64,000 nt of DNA from Noviherbaspirillum autotrophicum (GTDB taxonomy: Bacteria; Pseudomonadota; Gammaproteobacteria; Burkholderiales; Burkholderiaceae_D). The notes below the pieces were generated by a model, which saw only the letters and a list, made by a program, of their open reading frames with translations, did no database searches and had not been told where the DNA came from. This document shows, piece after piece, positions 1 through 9,284 of this stretch (the first letter of the stretch is position 1; every line of letters begins with the position of its first letter). A program made the translations under genes and the position numbers. The stretch lies in assembly GCF_000818395.1 (NCBI RefSeq), contig NZ_JWJG01000028.1, forward strand, positions 4,976,615 through 5,040,614, read 5' to 3'.

Positions 1-145
1 AACGGAACGCAAGGCGGATGCGCCGTCCTTGTGAAATCGCGCAGGCCATACTGTTGCAACACCCTCAAGCATTCTCCTGTGCATGGCATATGCCGTAATG
101 CAATAATCCATTCTGGAGGCAAGTTTGCCCGGATCTCTCGCATGA

Positions 146-2704
146 ATGGGTAATCATAATGACAAGACGCTTTTGGGCGGCGTTGGTGCTGTGCGCCGGG
201 AGGGTATCGTGAGCCCCGTGCGCGCAACCGAACCGACGGCGGTAGACGAAGCGCTGCGCGCCAGCGAAGAGAAATACCGTGAAATCCTCGAAACCATCGA
301 GGATGTGTATTACGAAGTCGATTTGAGAGGCAAATTCGTGCTGTACAACAGCGCGTTTTGCCGCATGCTCGGCTATACGGCCGATGAACTGAGGGAACGC
401 AGCAACCGTGATCTGCAAACCCCGGACATGGCGGCGCACACCTATCGGATCTTCAATGAAGTCTATCGCACCGGAATTCCGGCCAAGCGGTGCGACTGGG
501 AATTGATACGCAAGGACGGCAATCCACTGATCGTCGAAAGTTCGGTGCAGCTCGTGCGTAACCGCAATGGTGACGCGACCGGATTTCGCGGCATGATGCG
601 CGACGTGACTGCGCTGCGGAAAACGGAGCAGGCGCTGCGCGAAAGCGAAGCGAAATACCGCAGCATCATCGAGACCGTCGAAGACCCGTATTACGAAGTC
701 GACCTGCACGGCGTGCTGGTGCTGGTCAACTCCGCGTTCTGCCGCATGCTCGGTTACACCGAAAGTGAACTGATCGGCCACAACTACCGCGACTTCCAGG
801 GGCCGGAAGTGGCCACGCGCGTGTACACGGCCTTCAACCAGGCGTTCCGCGCCGGGATGCCGGCCAACAGTCTCGACTGGGAAATGCTGCGCAAGGATGG
901 CTCAACCGTTACCGGCGAAGGCTCGGTGCAACTGGTGCGCGACCTCAACGGCGAAGTCACCGGATTTCGCGGCATCCTGCGCGACGTCACCGAGCGGCGC
1001 AAGATGGAACAAGCCTTGCGCGAGAGCGAGGCGCGCTTCCGGGCGCTGACCAACCTGTCGTCCGACTGGTACTGGGAACAGGATGCGGAGTTCCGGTACA
1101 CGCGCATGGACAGCCGCAACGAGAAGACCGACTCGGCGCAGCACGCGCTGCTCGGCAAGCGGCCGTGGGATGCCGGGCTGCAGCTCGACGGCTACGGCGG
1201 CTGGGAGGCGCATCGCGCACTGCTGGAAGCGCATGCGCCATTCCGCGACGTGGTCATGCACCGCCGTCTCGACGACGGCAGGCCGCACTACATCAGTGTC
1301 AGCGGCGAGGCGGTGTTCGATGCCGAGGGACGCTTCGCCGGCTACCGCGGCGTATCGCGCGAAATCACCGACCAGAAGATCGCAGAAGAACGCATCCAGC
1401 ACCTGGCCACGCACGACGCGCTGACCGGGCTGCCCAACCGCGCCATGTTCAGCCACCTGCTCGGCCTGGCGATCCCGGCGGCGCAGCGCTACCAGCGCAG
1501 CTTCGCGGTGCTGTTCATCGACCTCGACCGCTTCAAGTTCATCAACGACACGCTCGGCCACGAAGCCGGCGACAAGCTGCTCATGGAAGTGTCGGCACGC
1601 CTGCGCGAAACGCTGCGCGCCGACGACGTCGTGGCGCGGCTGGGCGGCGACGAATTCGTGGTGCTGCTACGCGAAATCGGCGACATCGAGCAGATCGCAT
1701 CGGTGGCGCGCAAGCTGCTGTCGGCCGCCATCAAGCCGGTCGAGCTGCTCGGGCGCGAGTGCCGGGTGACGGCCAGCATCGGCATCGCCATGTATCCGCA
1801 GGACGGCGAGGACGAACAGGCGCTGATGAAAAATGCCGACATCGCCATGTACTTCGCCAAGGAAGAAGGCAAGAACAATTTCCAGTTCTACTCGAAAGAC
1901 ATCAAGTCGCAGTCGCTCGAGCGCCTGCTGCTGGAAAACCATCTGCGGCGCGCCATCGACCGCGGCGAATTGTCACTGCATTATCAGGGCAAGCGCGACC
2001 TGGTCAGCGGCGCCATTACCGGCGTCGAGGCGCTGCTGCGCTGGAACAACCCGGAGCTGGGCGCAGTGTCGCCGGCGCAGTTCATCCCGGTAGCCGAAGA
2101 AACCGGCATGATCGTCCCGATCGGCAAATGGGTGCTGGAACAGGCTTGCCGGCAAAACATGGCGTGGCAGCGCGGCGGCTTGCCGCCGATTTGCATGGCG
2201 GTGAACTTGTCGCCGCGCCAGTTCGCCGACGAACAGCTGCTGCCGGACATTGCCGCCATCCTCGAAGAGACGGGCATGCCGGCGCACCTGCTGGAGCTGG
2301 AAATCACCGAAAGCATGGTCATCCACCATCCCGGCACGGCGCTCAAGCTGCTGCAGGCGATCAAGCAAATGGGCGTGCGCCTGGCGATCGACGACTTCGG
2401 TACCGGCTACTCGTCGCTCGGCCAGCTGAAGAACTTCCCGATCGACACGCTCAAGGTCGACCGCTCCTTCATCCGCGACCTTGCCACCAATGCCGAGGAC
2501 AAGGCGATCACGGAAGCCATCATTGCCATGGGCAAGACGCTGTCGCTGACGGTGGTGGCCGAAGGCGTGGAAACGATGGAGCAGGAAGCCTTCCTGCGCA
2601 CCCATGCGTGCGACGAAATGCAGGGGTATTACTTCAGCAAGCCGGTGCCGCCGGACGAGTTTGCGCAACTGTTAAGCACGCACACCGATACGGCCCAGCC
2701 TTAA
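146..2704 (+). CDS. PAS-PAS-PAS-GGDEF-EAL cyclic-di-GMP signalling protein
   Basis: Sensor protein (852 aa) that probably makes and/or degrades cyclic-di-GMP in response to a signal bound by its PAS domains. Three PAS modules lie at about residues 40-155, 165-280 and 290-405; the first two are near duplicates of each other. The diguanylate cyclase motif GGDEF is intact at 500-504, and an inhibitory-site RADD sits exactly five residues before it (491-494). The phosphodiesterase motif EAL is at 628-630, and [16 protein letters not shown] and VVAEGVET are also present, so both halves look catalytically complete. No membrane segment or signal peptide is seen, so it is probably cytoplasmic. The ATG at 146 gives the longest frame; a GTG shortly downstream (before SPVRATEP) is an alternative start. 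The net direction of activity cannot be told from sequence. Confidence 0.93.
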   Translation: MGNHNDKTLLGGVGAVRREGIVSPVRATEPTAVDEALRASEEKYREILETIEDVYYEVDLRGKFVLYNSAFCRMLGYTADELRERSNRDLQTPDMAAHTYRIFNEVYRTGIPAKRCDWELIRKDGNPLIVESSVQLVRNRNGDATGFRGMMRDVTALRKTEQALRESEAKYRSIIETVEDPYYEVDLHGVLVLVNSAFCRMLGYTESELIGHNYRDFQGPEVATRVYTAFNQAFRAGMPANSLDWEMLRKDGSTVTGEGSVQLVRDLNGEVTGFRGILRDVTERRKMEQALRESEARFRALTNLSSDWYWEQDAEFRYTRMDSRNEKTDSAQHALLGKRPWDAGLQLDGYGGWEAHRALLEAHAPFRDVVMHRRLDDGRPHYISVSGEAVFDAEGRFAGYRGVSREITDQKIAEERIQHLATHDALTGLPNRAMFSHLLGLAIPAAQRYQRSFAVLFIDLDRFKFINDTLGHEAGDKLLMEVSARLRETLRADDVVARLGGDEFVVLLREIGDIEQIASVARKLLSAAIKPVELLGRECRVTASIGIAMYPQDGEDEQALMKNADIAMYFAKEEGKNNFQFYSKDIKSQSLERLLLENHLRRAIDRGELSLHYQGKRDLVSGAITGVEALLRWNNPELGAVSPAQFIPVAEETGMIVPIGKWVLEQACRQNMAWQRGGLPPICMAVNLSPRQFADEQLLPDIAAILEETGMPAHLLELEITESMVIHHPGTALKLLQAIKQMGVRLAIDDFGTGYSSLGQLKNFPIDTLKVDRSFIRDLATNAEDKAITEAIIAMGKTLSLTVVAEGVETMEQEAFLRTHACDEMQGYYFSKPVPPDEFAQLLSTHTDTAQP

Positions 2705-2726
2705 CCGCGGCCTGCAGCGCGGCGCA

Positions 2727-2760
2727 AGCGAAGGCAATGTGCAAGAAAATTGCCTTCGCT
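2727..2760 (+). terminator. Probable terminator after the GGDEF-EAL gene
   Basis: Perfect 11-bp stem (AGCGAAGGCAA with TTGCCTTCGCT) around a 12-base loop, 23 bases after the stop codon. The tail is C/T-rich rather than a clean T run, so termination strength is uncertain. Confidence 0.6.
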
Positions 2761-2851
2761 CCTCCCCCTTCGCATTCCTAAAAACAATTTCTTTTCGGAA
2801 CTATAGTTCTTAAAAGCATGTCTGAGCGCAGCACAACCACGCCGCCCTCAG

Positions 2852-4012
2852 ATGAAATTAACCGAACACCAACGCGCCCTCCTCCCCCTGATCGGCCTGC
2901 AAGGCGCCGTCGGCAGCCTGGGCGGCTTCATCGGCTTTTTCGTGATGGGGTCGAACGACTTGCACGCGATCCTGCGCTATACGGCGATCATGATGACGGC
3001 GGCGCTGGCGGTGATCTTTCTCACCTATTACGCCGGGCCGCGCTTTCACCTGAACGGCAGGCGCTTGATGCGCCTGGGCTTCGCCATCCCGGGATTGCTG
3101 TTCCTGTTTTGCTCCGGCAGCGTTGCCATGATGGCCATTGCATTCGGCACGTACGTCGGTATGAGCGCCGGCGCGCGACACGCGCTGGAAATGGTCCTGT
3201 TGCACGACGCCGAGCGCGACATTTATGCTGCGCGCAGCGGAACGCTGACGGTCGTGTGCAGCGTCGCGGCCACCCTGCTGGCGACGCTATTGCTGAGCAG
3301 CCTGGCCGAACAGAGCCATTACGTGTTCTGGCTGTATGGCGCAATGAGCATCGGTGGCGCCTGGCTCTTGGGCAAGGCACTGCCCGACACGCCGCCGGTG
3401 GCGCTCAAGGCGCCGCTGGCCATCCTCAGACACCCGCAGTTCATCGCCTGCTTCCCCATGTTTTTCCTCGAATCAGGCCTGTTCGGCATCAACCAGGCGA
3501 TGGCGTCGGCCGGTGCGGTGAAAGCCCTGGGCAGCGCCAGCCACTTCGGCTGGGTCGCCACTGCGGCAGGACTGGCCGGCGGGATCGCACTGTACTTCAC
3601 GCGCCAGAACCGCCATGTCCATAACCGCACTCACTGGCTGGGCGGCGCTTGCCTGGTCGTCAGCCTGTCCTTCGTGCTCCTGGGCGCGAGCGTGTGGCTG
3701 CCGGTGCTGTATGTCGGTCACTCGATCCTGAAGGCGGCCGGCACGCCATTCCTGTCGGCCAGTCAGCAAGTGCTCACGCAGCGCGCACTCGATATCCACG
3801 GCGAACTGCCGGACCGCATCTTTGCGCGCGAATTGGCGCTGTGGGTGTTGCGCATGATGTCACTGGTACTGTTCTGGCCGCTGGCCAAGGTGCTGTCGCC
3901 GATGCATCTGCTGGTTGCCGGATCGGCGTTGCTGGCAGCGGCCACTGCATTGCAGTATGTCATCGGCAAGGCGTTTTTCTGGCAAGGCAGCAGTGAGCAG
4001 CAAGCCGCTTGA
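2852..4012 (+). CDS. MFS-type multi-pass membrane transporter
   Basis: Inner-membrane protein of 386 aa with about twelve hydrophobic segments spread over its whole length, the size and pattern of a major facilitator superfamily permease. No substrate can be named. The start at 2852 puts a short cytoplasmic stretch (MKLTEHQRALLPLIG) before the first helix. It stands alone between a terminator-like hairpin and a 289-base gap before the ABC operon. That gap holds an imperfect hairpin near 4226-4250 but no riboswitch consensus that I recognise. Confidence 0.75.
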   Translation: MKLTEHQRALLPLIGLQGAVGSLGGFIGFFVMGSNDLHAILRYTAIMMTAALAVIFLTYYAGPRFHLNGRRLMRLGFAIPGLLFLFCSGSVAMMAIAFGTYVGMSAGARHALEMVLLHDAERDIYAARSGTLTVVCSVAATLLATLLLSSLAEQSHYVFWLYGAMSIGGAWLLGKALPDTPPVALKAPLAILRHPQFIACFPMFFLESGLFGINQAMASAGAVKALGSASHFGWVATAAGLAGGIALYFTRQNRHVHNRTHWLGGACLVVSLSFVLLGASVWLPVLYVGHSILKAAGTPFLSASQQVLTQRALDIHGELPDRIFARELALWVLRMMSLVLFWPLAKVLSPMHLLVAGSALLAAATALQYVIGKAFFWQGSSEQQAA

Positions 4013-4301
4013 AGCGGCCGGCACGATAAGTTGCCATTCATCCAATACCGCCGCACGTACTAGCCACAATGCAAGAGAAACGCGGGGCGCGGTATCATGT
4101 CATATTCGATTTCCATATAAGCATAAGCGGTAAAAATTGTTGTGCCTGCCTCTGCCGGCCGCTACAGTTTGATATATCGAAAAGTAATTAAACATCACAG
4201 TTGTATTACTCCTTAGCGCAATAGGCATCCGGTCGCATCCCGGTGCGGCGATTCCACCGTTTTTCTCCCGCGTCCGCCGCTGGCGGCAAGAATAGAGTTG
4301 A

Positions 4302-5075
4302 ATGAAGCTGTCTTTTAAACACACTGCGAAAAGCTTTGGCGGCCTGCAGGTCATCGAGGATTTCAGCCGCGACTTTGAAGAAGGCGAACTGGTCGCGCTG
4401 GTCGGTCCTTCCGGCTGCGGCAAGTCGACCCTGCTGCACATCGCCGCCGGCCTGGAAAAGCCGAGCGCCGGCAGCGTGCTGGCCGACGGCAAGGCGGTGG
4501 CCGGCCCGCATCCGGAACGCATGCTGATGTTCCAGGAAAACGCGCTCTACCCGTGGCTGACGCTGGCACAGAATGTCGCCATGGCGCTCGAACTGCAAAA
4601 GGTCGACAAGCTCCAGGCGCGCAAGCAAGCCGTCGAGTGGTTGGCCAAGGTCAAGCTGAAAGGTTTCGAGGATTACTATCCGCACCAGGTCTCGGGCGGC
4701 ATGCGGCAGCGCGCGGCGCTGGCGCGCGCCTTCATCTCGCATCCGAAAGTGCTGCTGCTGGACGAGCCGTTCGGCGCGCTCGACGCATTGACGCGCATGA
4801 CGCTGCAGGATGCGCTGCGCGAACTGATCCGCGAAGCGCGCCCGACCGTGCTCTTGGTGACGCACGATGTGGACGAGGCCTTGTTCCTGGCCGACCGCAT
4901 CCTGGTATTCAGCGCGCGCCCGGCGACGGTTTTGCAGGAATTCAATCTCGCGCATCTGGAAAAGACACACGACTTGTCGGACTTCGCCGAAGTACGGCGC
5001 GAAATCCTGGGCTTGCTCGGCATTCACGCCGAGCACGAAGACAATATTGCAATCATTGAAGGAGCTGGAATATGA
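4302..5075 (+). CDS. ABC transporter ATP-binding protein, nitrate/sulfonate/taurine type
   Basis: ATPase subunit (257 aa) of an importer of the NitT/TauT class. It shows Walker A GPSGCGKST, the signature VSGGMRQRAALARA and Walker B VLLLDEPFGALD, followed by a D-loop and the switch histidine in LLVTHDVDEA. It would power uptake through the permease at 6156 with the binding protein at 5072. Its stop overlaps the next start (ATGA), so the two are translationally coupled. The substrate is unknown: the class includes carriers for taurine, alkanesulfonates, nitrate and pyrimidine precursors. Confidence 0.92.
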   Translation: MKLSFKHTAKSFGGLQVIEDFSRDFEEGELVALVGPSGCGKSTLLHIAAGLEKPSAGSVLADGKAVAGPHPERMLMFQENALYPWLTLAQNVAMALELQKVDKLQARKQAVEWLAKVKLKGFEDYYPHQVSGGMRQRAALARAFISHPKVLLLDEPFGALDALTRMTLQDALRELIREARPTVLLVTHDVDEALFLADRILVFSARPATVLQEFNLAHLEKTHDLSDFAEVRREILGLLGIHAEHEDNIAIIEGAGI

Positions 5076-6067
5076 AACTGTCGAAGCTACTCATCCCGGC
5101 GCTGGCCGCCTTCGCCGTCGCAGCACAGGCCGACGCCAACGAAAAGTTCAAGGTCGGCTACCTGCGCGTGATGGACGATGCGCAGGCGATCGTGGCACAG
5201 GAAGCCGGCTACTACAAGAAGCACGGCCTGGACGTGGAGCTGGTCGAGTTCAAGTCCGGCACCGACCTGATCAAAGCCATCGTCGGCGGCCAGCTCGATT
5301 CCGGCGTGCTGGGCTTCACCAATGCAGTCGCCTGGGCATCCAAGGGTGCCGACCTGAAGGTGGTTGGCGGCGCGCAGCAGGGCTACCACGCAGTCGTGGC
5401 GCGCGACGATGCCGGCATTAACAAGGTATCCGACTTGAAGGGCAAGACGCTCGCCTCGCAAGCCGAAGGCAGCACCGCCGACACCGTGCTCAAAGGCGTG
5501 GTGCTCAAGCAGGCCGGCTTGAAACCCGACGACGTCAACATCATGGGCGTGAGTCCGCAGGTCGCGGTGCAATCGCTGGTCGGCAAGCGGGTCGACGCCG
5601 CCTTCCTGTTCGAGCCGCAGGCATCGATCGCCAAGCTGATCGCGCCGGTCAAACAAGTGTATGAAATCGGCGAAGTGTGGCCCTTCCCCTGCATGGTCGT
5701 GATCACGTCCGGCGACACCCTGAAAAAGCGCAAGGATGCGGTGTGGAAGTCGCTCGACGCGCAGCGCGACGCCATCGACCTGCTGCAGAAGAAGCCAGCC
5801 GATGCATCGAAACTGATCGCCGGCTACTTCATTTCCGAGCCAACCCTGAAGACGCTGAAGAAGGGCGACATTCCGCGCGAAACCGTGATCACCGAAGCGA
5901 TCAAGAGCCAGACCTTCACTCCGGCCGTCACGCCCAAGGAGCAGGCGCGCATGCAGGAAATCGCGAATATCCTGCAGGAGCAGGGTTCGCTCAAGACGCG
6001 CGACGGCAAGCCGTTCGACGTCAAGGACGTGCTGGACCTGAGCTGGCAGAAGGAACGCAAGCTGTAA
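5072..6067 (+). CDS. ABC transporter periplasmic substrate-binding protein, NMT1/THI5-like
   Basis: Exported binding protein (331 aa) for the same importer. A signal peptide of about 22 residues ends in AQADA. The mature part begins EKFKVGYLRVMDDAQA and continues with the typical NMT1/SsuA-like pattern (KSGTDLIKAIVGGQLD, DLKGKTLA, a hinge region). The start overlaps the ATPase stop by four bases. A terminator-like hairpin follows before the permease gene, which would let the cell make more binding protein than permease. The ligand cannot be deduced from the sequence. Confidence 0.9.
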   Translation: MKLSKLLIPALAAFAVAAQADANEKFKVGYLRVMDDAQAIVAQEAGYYKKHGLDVELVEFKSGTDLIKAIVGGQLDSGVLGFTNAVAWASKGADLKVVGGAQQGYHAVVARDDAGINKVSDLKGKTLASQAEGSTADTVLKGVVLKQAGLKPDDVNIMGVSPQVAVQSLVGKRVDAAFLFEPQASIAKLIAPVKQVYEIGEVWPFPCMVVITSGDTLKKRKDAVWKSLDAQRDAIDLLQKKPADASKLIAGYFISEPTLKTLKKGDIPRETVITEAIKSQTFTPAVTPKEQARMQEIANILQEQGSLKTRDGKPFDVKDVLDLSWQKERKL

Positions 6068-6076
6068 TAATTCTTC

Positions 6077-6092
6077 CCGCTCCCGGGAGCGG
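6077..6092. repeat. 16-bp perfect palindrome
   Basis: CCGCTCCCGGGAGCGG is a perfect palindrome 10 bases after the binding-protein stop codon. It may fold into an RNA hairpin that protects the upstream message, or bind a protein as DNA. Confidence 0.5.
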
Positions 6093-6119
6093 CAGAAGGA
6101 CATCAACACCAGAAACAAA

Positions 6120-6147
6120 ATGGCCGGCCTCGCCGGCCATCTCTTTT
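6120..6147 (+). terminator. Intra-operon terminator / attenuator
   Basis: Stem ATGGCCGGC / GCCGGCCAT (6120-6128 with 6132-6140), loop CTC, then CTCTTTT. It lies just 16 bases before the permease start, so it probably lowers but does not abolish read-through into the permease. Confidence 0.65.
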
Positions 6148-6155
6148 AAAACAAC

Positions 6156-6929
6156 ATGAGCTCCAAGACCCGCATCACCGGCAACCGCAAACGCCTCGCC
6201 TTCATCCTCGCCGTCGCTGTCATCCTGTTCGGCTGGCAGCTCGCCGCCTGGTCCCTGCCCGCATTCCTGATGCCGGACGTGCCGACGGTGATCGCGCGCC
6301 TGGGGCAGGAACTGCAGTCCGAGGGCTTTCGCGCGGCGCTGGCCGGCAGCCTCGGCCGGCTCGGCGCAGGCTACGGTTTTGCGATGGTGCTGGGCGTGGG
6401 CTTCGGTCTGATCGGCGCGGTGCTGTTCTTCTTCCGGGAAGTGCTCAAGTCGGCAATCATCATCCTGCAATCGATCCCCTCGATCGCCTGGGTGCCGCTG
6501 CTGCTGATCGTGATGGGCTTCGGCAGCACGCCGATCATCGTGGTGGTCGCCATCGCCGCCTTTTTCCCGGCGGCGCTGTCGGTGATGAATGCCACCGAAA
6601 GCGTGCAGCATGTGCACGTGTCGGCCGCGCGCGTCATGGGCGCGTCGCGCTGGGAGCTGCTCAAGCGCGTCTACCTGCCGGCCGTCATGCCCGAGCTGAT
6701 CACCGGCGCGCAACTCGCGTTCGGCAACGCGTGGCGCGCGCTGATCTCCGCCGAAATGCTGGTCGGCTTTGGCAAGGGGCTGGGCCGCTCGCTGTCCTAC
6801 GCCGGCGAAACCGCCGACATGGTGGGCGTGATGACCAACATTCTCGCCATCGCGATCCTCGCGCCGCTGATCGACCAGGTCTTGCTGGAGCGCCTGAAGC
6901 ACCGCGTGCTGCGCTACCAGTACGTATGA
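6156..6929 (+). CDS. ABC transporter permease, NitT/TauT type
   Basis: Inner-membrane permease (257 aa) with about six hydrophobic segments. The cytoplasmic coupling (EAA) loop reads AARVMGASRWELLKRVYLPAVMPELITG, cited here by its key residues A-x3-G-x-S near positions 151-158. It pairs with the ATPase at 4302. The ATG is directly after an intra-operon terminator. Its stop overlaps the next start (ATGA at 6926), which suggests coupling to the following binding-protein-like gene. Confidence 0.9.
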   Translation: MSSKTRITGNRKRLAFILAVAVILFGWQLAAWSLPAFLMPDVPTVIARLGQELQSEGFRAALAGSLGRLGAGYGFAMVLGVGFGLIGAVLFFFREVLKSAIIILQSIPSIAWVPLLLIVMGFGSTPIIVVVAIAAFFPAALSVMNATESVQHVHVSAARVMGASRWELLKRVYLPAVMPELITGAQLAFGNAWRALISAEMLVGFGKGLGRSLSYAGETADMVGVMTNILAIAILAPLIDQVLLERLKHRVLRYQYV

Positions 6930-7729
6930 CTATGAGGAACGCCACGGCCCCGCTGCCCGTTCTTGCGCACCTGCTGGTCGCGGCGGCGCTGGCGTCTGCC
7001 TGCGCGGGCGCCCTCGGGGCCGATGCCCTGGCGCGCGCCAAACAGCGCGGCAAACTGGTGGCGGGCATCCATTACGTCGTGCCCGAATACAAGGCCGGCG
7101 CCAAGTTCCGCACGCCGGAAGCGCTTGACACGGCGCTGCTGGAAGATGCCGCCCGGCGCCTGCAGCTGCCGCTCGCCACGGTCCGTGCCCCATCCGGCAA
7201 GGCCGATATCACGCTGGCGGCGTTCACCGAAAACGCGCCGCGACGCGACGGCAGCACGCTGATCCCCACCGGCTACGCCGCCGGCCCGATGGCCATCATG
7301 CGTACCGACACCGGGATCAAGGCGTGGGAACACTTAAAGAGCCGCAAAGTCTGCTTGTCGGCGGGCGGACGCTACGTCGGCATGATGGAAGCGAAATACG
7401 GCGCGATCGAACTGGTCTACGCGGCGCCGGCCGACGCCCTCATTGCGCTGCGCACCGGGCTGTGCGACGCGGCCGTGCACGACAACACGCTACTGGAAGA
7501 AATCGTCAAGCTGCCGGAATGGAAAAAGTTTTCGGCAAGTCTGCCTACCGGCCCGCGCAGCATGCTCGCCTTCGTGATGCCGGCGTCGGACACCAAGACC
7601 GCGGCTTTCCTCACCCAGCTCGCCAGCGACTGGAAGGCCGATGGCTATCCGGACCAGCTGGCGAAGAAGGCGGCACGCAATATCGCGTTCGAGGTCTATC
7701 TCGATCAGGACGTGCCGGATTGCCATTAA
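6926..7729 (+). CDS. Periplasmic substrate-binding-like protein, family 3 type
   Basis: Exported protein of 267 aa resembling amino-acid-type (SBP_bac_3) solute-binding proteins: a hydrophobic signal segment up to about residue 32 (ASACAGALGA), then ALARAKQRGKLVAGIHYVVPEY and later motifs such as TGLCDAAVHDN. ATG 6926 overlaps the permease stop; ATG 6932 is an alternative start. It has no permease of its own class here, so it may be a second ligand receptor or a periplasmic partner for the importer. A longer reading from 6731 would run through the permease gene in another frame and is not credible. Confidence 0.75.
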   Translation: MTMRNATAPLPVLAHLLVAAALASACAGALGADALARAKQRGKLVAGIHYVVPEYKAGAKFRTPEALDTALLEDAARRLQLPLATVRAPSGKADITLAAFTENAPRRDGSTLIPTGYAAGPMAIMRTDTGIKAWEHLKSRKVCLSAGGRYVGMMEAKYGAIELVYAAPADALIALRTGLCDAAVHDNTLLEEIVKLPEWKKFSASLPTGPRSMLAFVMPASDTKTAAFLTQLASDWKADGYPDQLAKKAARNIAFEVYLDQDVPDCH

Positions 7730-7812
7730 CTGCCGTTAAACGCCGCCGCCATCAAAAATACCTCTTGAAATACCTCCCGTCGGTCCCATCTTGGGAGTAC
7801 AGTACTGCTTTT

Positions 7813-8189
7813 GGGGGCGACCTGGTTTCGACAGGGGTTGCAAAGCAGCGCAGGGCATACCGAGGACTGGCTACCTCGTTAATCCAACCGGAAATGCTTA
7901 AATGCAAACGATGAATCTTACGCTCTCGCAGCGTAAACCACTAGAAACCTAAGAACTTTCTAGCTCTACACCATCTCTTCCCTGGGGTGGGCTGGCAACA
8001 GCAGTAGAGTCATATACAGGGAATCGCGTTGCGTCGGGTTACTTGGCGTAACGTTAAATTTAGGTGGCTCGCCTAGACGAAGCGTGTGCGTCCGCGTCGG
8101 CTGGGTTAAAACCAATTGGCAGCACTAAGTATGTAGAACTGTCTGTAGAGTGCTTCTGGACGCGGGTTCGATTCCCGCCGCCTCCACCA
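7813..8189 (+). ncRNA. ssrA: Transfer-messenger RNA (tmRNA)
   Basis: Rescues ribosomes stalled on broken mRNA. The 5' end GGGGGCGACCTGG pairs over 7 bp with CGCCTCC before the encoded ACCA at 8186-8189, including the G3-U70 pair that directs alanine charging. The tag frame starts at GCA 7904 and encodes ANDESYALAA, ending at TAA 7934-7936. The T-arm GGGTTCGATTCCC is near the 3' end. Length is 377 nt. The 3' end is also the integration site of the accessory element that follows. Confidence 0.97.
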
Positions 8190-8190
8190 A
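8160..8190 (+). other. Probable attachment site core at the tmRNA 3' end
   Basis: The T-arm and acceptor end of ssrA are a common target of P4-type integrases, and a relic integrase starts 160 bases downstream in the expected orientation. I found no second copy of the sequence around CGCCTCCACCA in the rest of the window, so the far attachment site is lost or outside. Confidence 0.5.
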
Positions 8191-8222
8191 ATTTCCGTAC
8201 CATGCCGTACCATGGCATACCG

Positions 8223-8256
8223 AAAGCCGCATTCCTTCTAGGTTTGCGGCTTTTTT
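8223..8256 (+). terminator. tmRNA terminator
   Basis: Stem AAAGCCGCA / TGCGGCTTT (8223-8231 with 8245-8253) followed by TTTTTTG, a classical intrinsic terminator 34 bases after the tmRNA CCA end. Confidence 0.8.
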
Positions 8257-8287
8257 GTTGTACCATGACATATCATCAAGTGCCACC

Positions 8288-8325
8288 ACATACCGCCATA
8301 TTTGGCGGTATGTGTGGCGGTATGT
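8288..8325. promoter_or_regulatory. Three copies of an 11-bp motif upstream of the integrase
   Basis: ACATACCGCCA at 8288-8298 is followed by its inverted copy at 8303-8313 and again at 8315-8325 (TGGCGGTATGT). The cluster sits 26 bases before the integrase start. It could be arm-type integrase binding sites or an operator for integrase or excisionase control. Confidence 0.5.
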
Positions 8326-8351
8326 AGGACATACCCAAGTGAGATACCGTC

Positions 8352-9224
8352 ATGCCACTCCGCGACATGGACGTTCGCAATGCCAAAGCCAGTGACAAGC
8401 CACGTAAGTTAGCCGATGAGCGTGGTCTATACCTGTTGATCAATAGTGCCGGGAAGTACTGGCGTTTTGACTACCGCTTCAATGGGAAGCGAAAAACTTT
8501 GGCTCTTGGCACTTATCCAGATGTGTCACTCGCATTGGCGCGAGAGAAACGAGACAAGGCACGCGCTGCCCTAACCCGCGACATTGATCCCAGTGAAGAA
8601 CGCAAGGCTCAAAAAGCTGCAAAGGCAGGTTTTGTCACAAATAGTTTCGAGGCCGTCGCGCGAGAATGGCTTGTGAAATTTTCCCCAAACTGGGTCGCCA
8701 GTCATGCGAGCAAAATTCAGTTACGCCTTGAAAACGATGTATTTCCTTGGCTCGGCACCCGACAAATTGGCGAAATTTCGGCGCCGGATGTCCTGAGCTG
8801 CTTACGGAGAATTGAACAGCGCGGCGCGGTAGAGACAGCTCATCGGGTGCTGCAGAATTGTGGGCAAATTTTCCGCTATGCCGTCGCCACAGGTCGCTAC
8901 CTTTTTCCTGGCGCACGTTCAAGTGAACGTCCTATGAGCGAGAACACGGTGAATGCCGCGTTGCGCCGCTTGGACTATGGCTCCGATGAACTGACCGGCC
9001 ACGGCTTTCGGAGCATGGCATCAACATTACTTAATGAGCAAGGATGGCATCATGACGCAATCGAACGCCAACTCGCTCATAGCGAGCGGAATTCCGTACG
9101 TGCCGCGTACAACTATGCAGAGCATTTGCCTGAGCGGCGACGCATGATGCAGGCATGGGCTGATTACCTGGACGCGCTGGCCAAAAATAACGCTTCAACT
9201 CCGCTAAAAGCGGCAGCCGCTTAG
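8352..9224 (+). pseudogene. P4-type tyrosine integrase with internal deletion
   Basis: The N-terminus (MPLRDMDVRNAKASDKPRKL, DUF4102-like arm-binding domain) and core-binding domain match integrases of the P4 type, but the frame is only 290 aa where about 400 is usual. At about residue 180 the text jumps from QIFRYAVATGR directly to YLFPGARSSERPMS. The roughly 110 residues normally between these carry the first catalytic Arg and the Lys. The later HGFR box and the tyrosine in RAAYNYAEH remain. The frame is kept open, so a short protein could be made, but it should not recombine DNA. It marks the left end of the accessory region. Confidence 0.85.
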
Positions 9225-9284
9225 TAAAATTGACCGGAATCAGTGCTAAGGCCGCCCCGCTTCATCGCGCGCCTCAACATTGAA

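Noticed and set aside
1165-2781. A 538-residue plus-strand frame inside the GGDEF-EAL gene
   Set aside because: Arg/Ala-rich shadow frame of a gene with clear domains in the other frame.
4013-4301. A TPP or other riboswitch before the ABC importer
   Set aside because: The binding protein is THI5-like, so a thiamine-type switch was considered, but no CTGAGA-type core or paired partner was found.
6731-6925. N-terminal extension of the second binding protein
   Set aside because: Overlaps the end of the permease gene in another frame; the ATGA junction and the signal peptide place the start at 6926.
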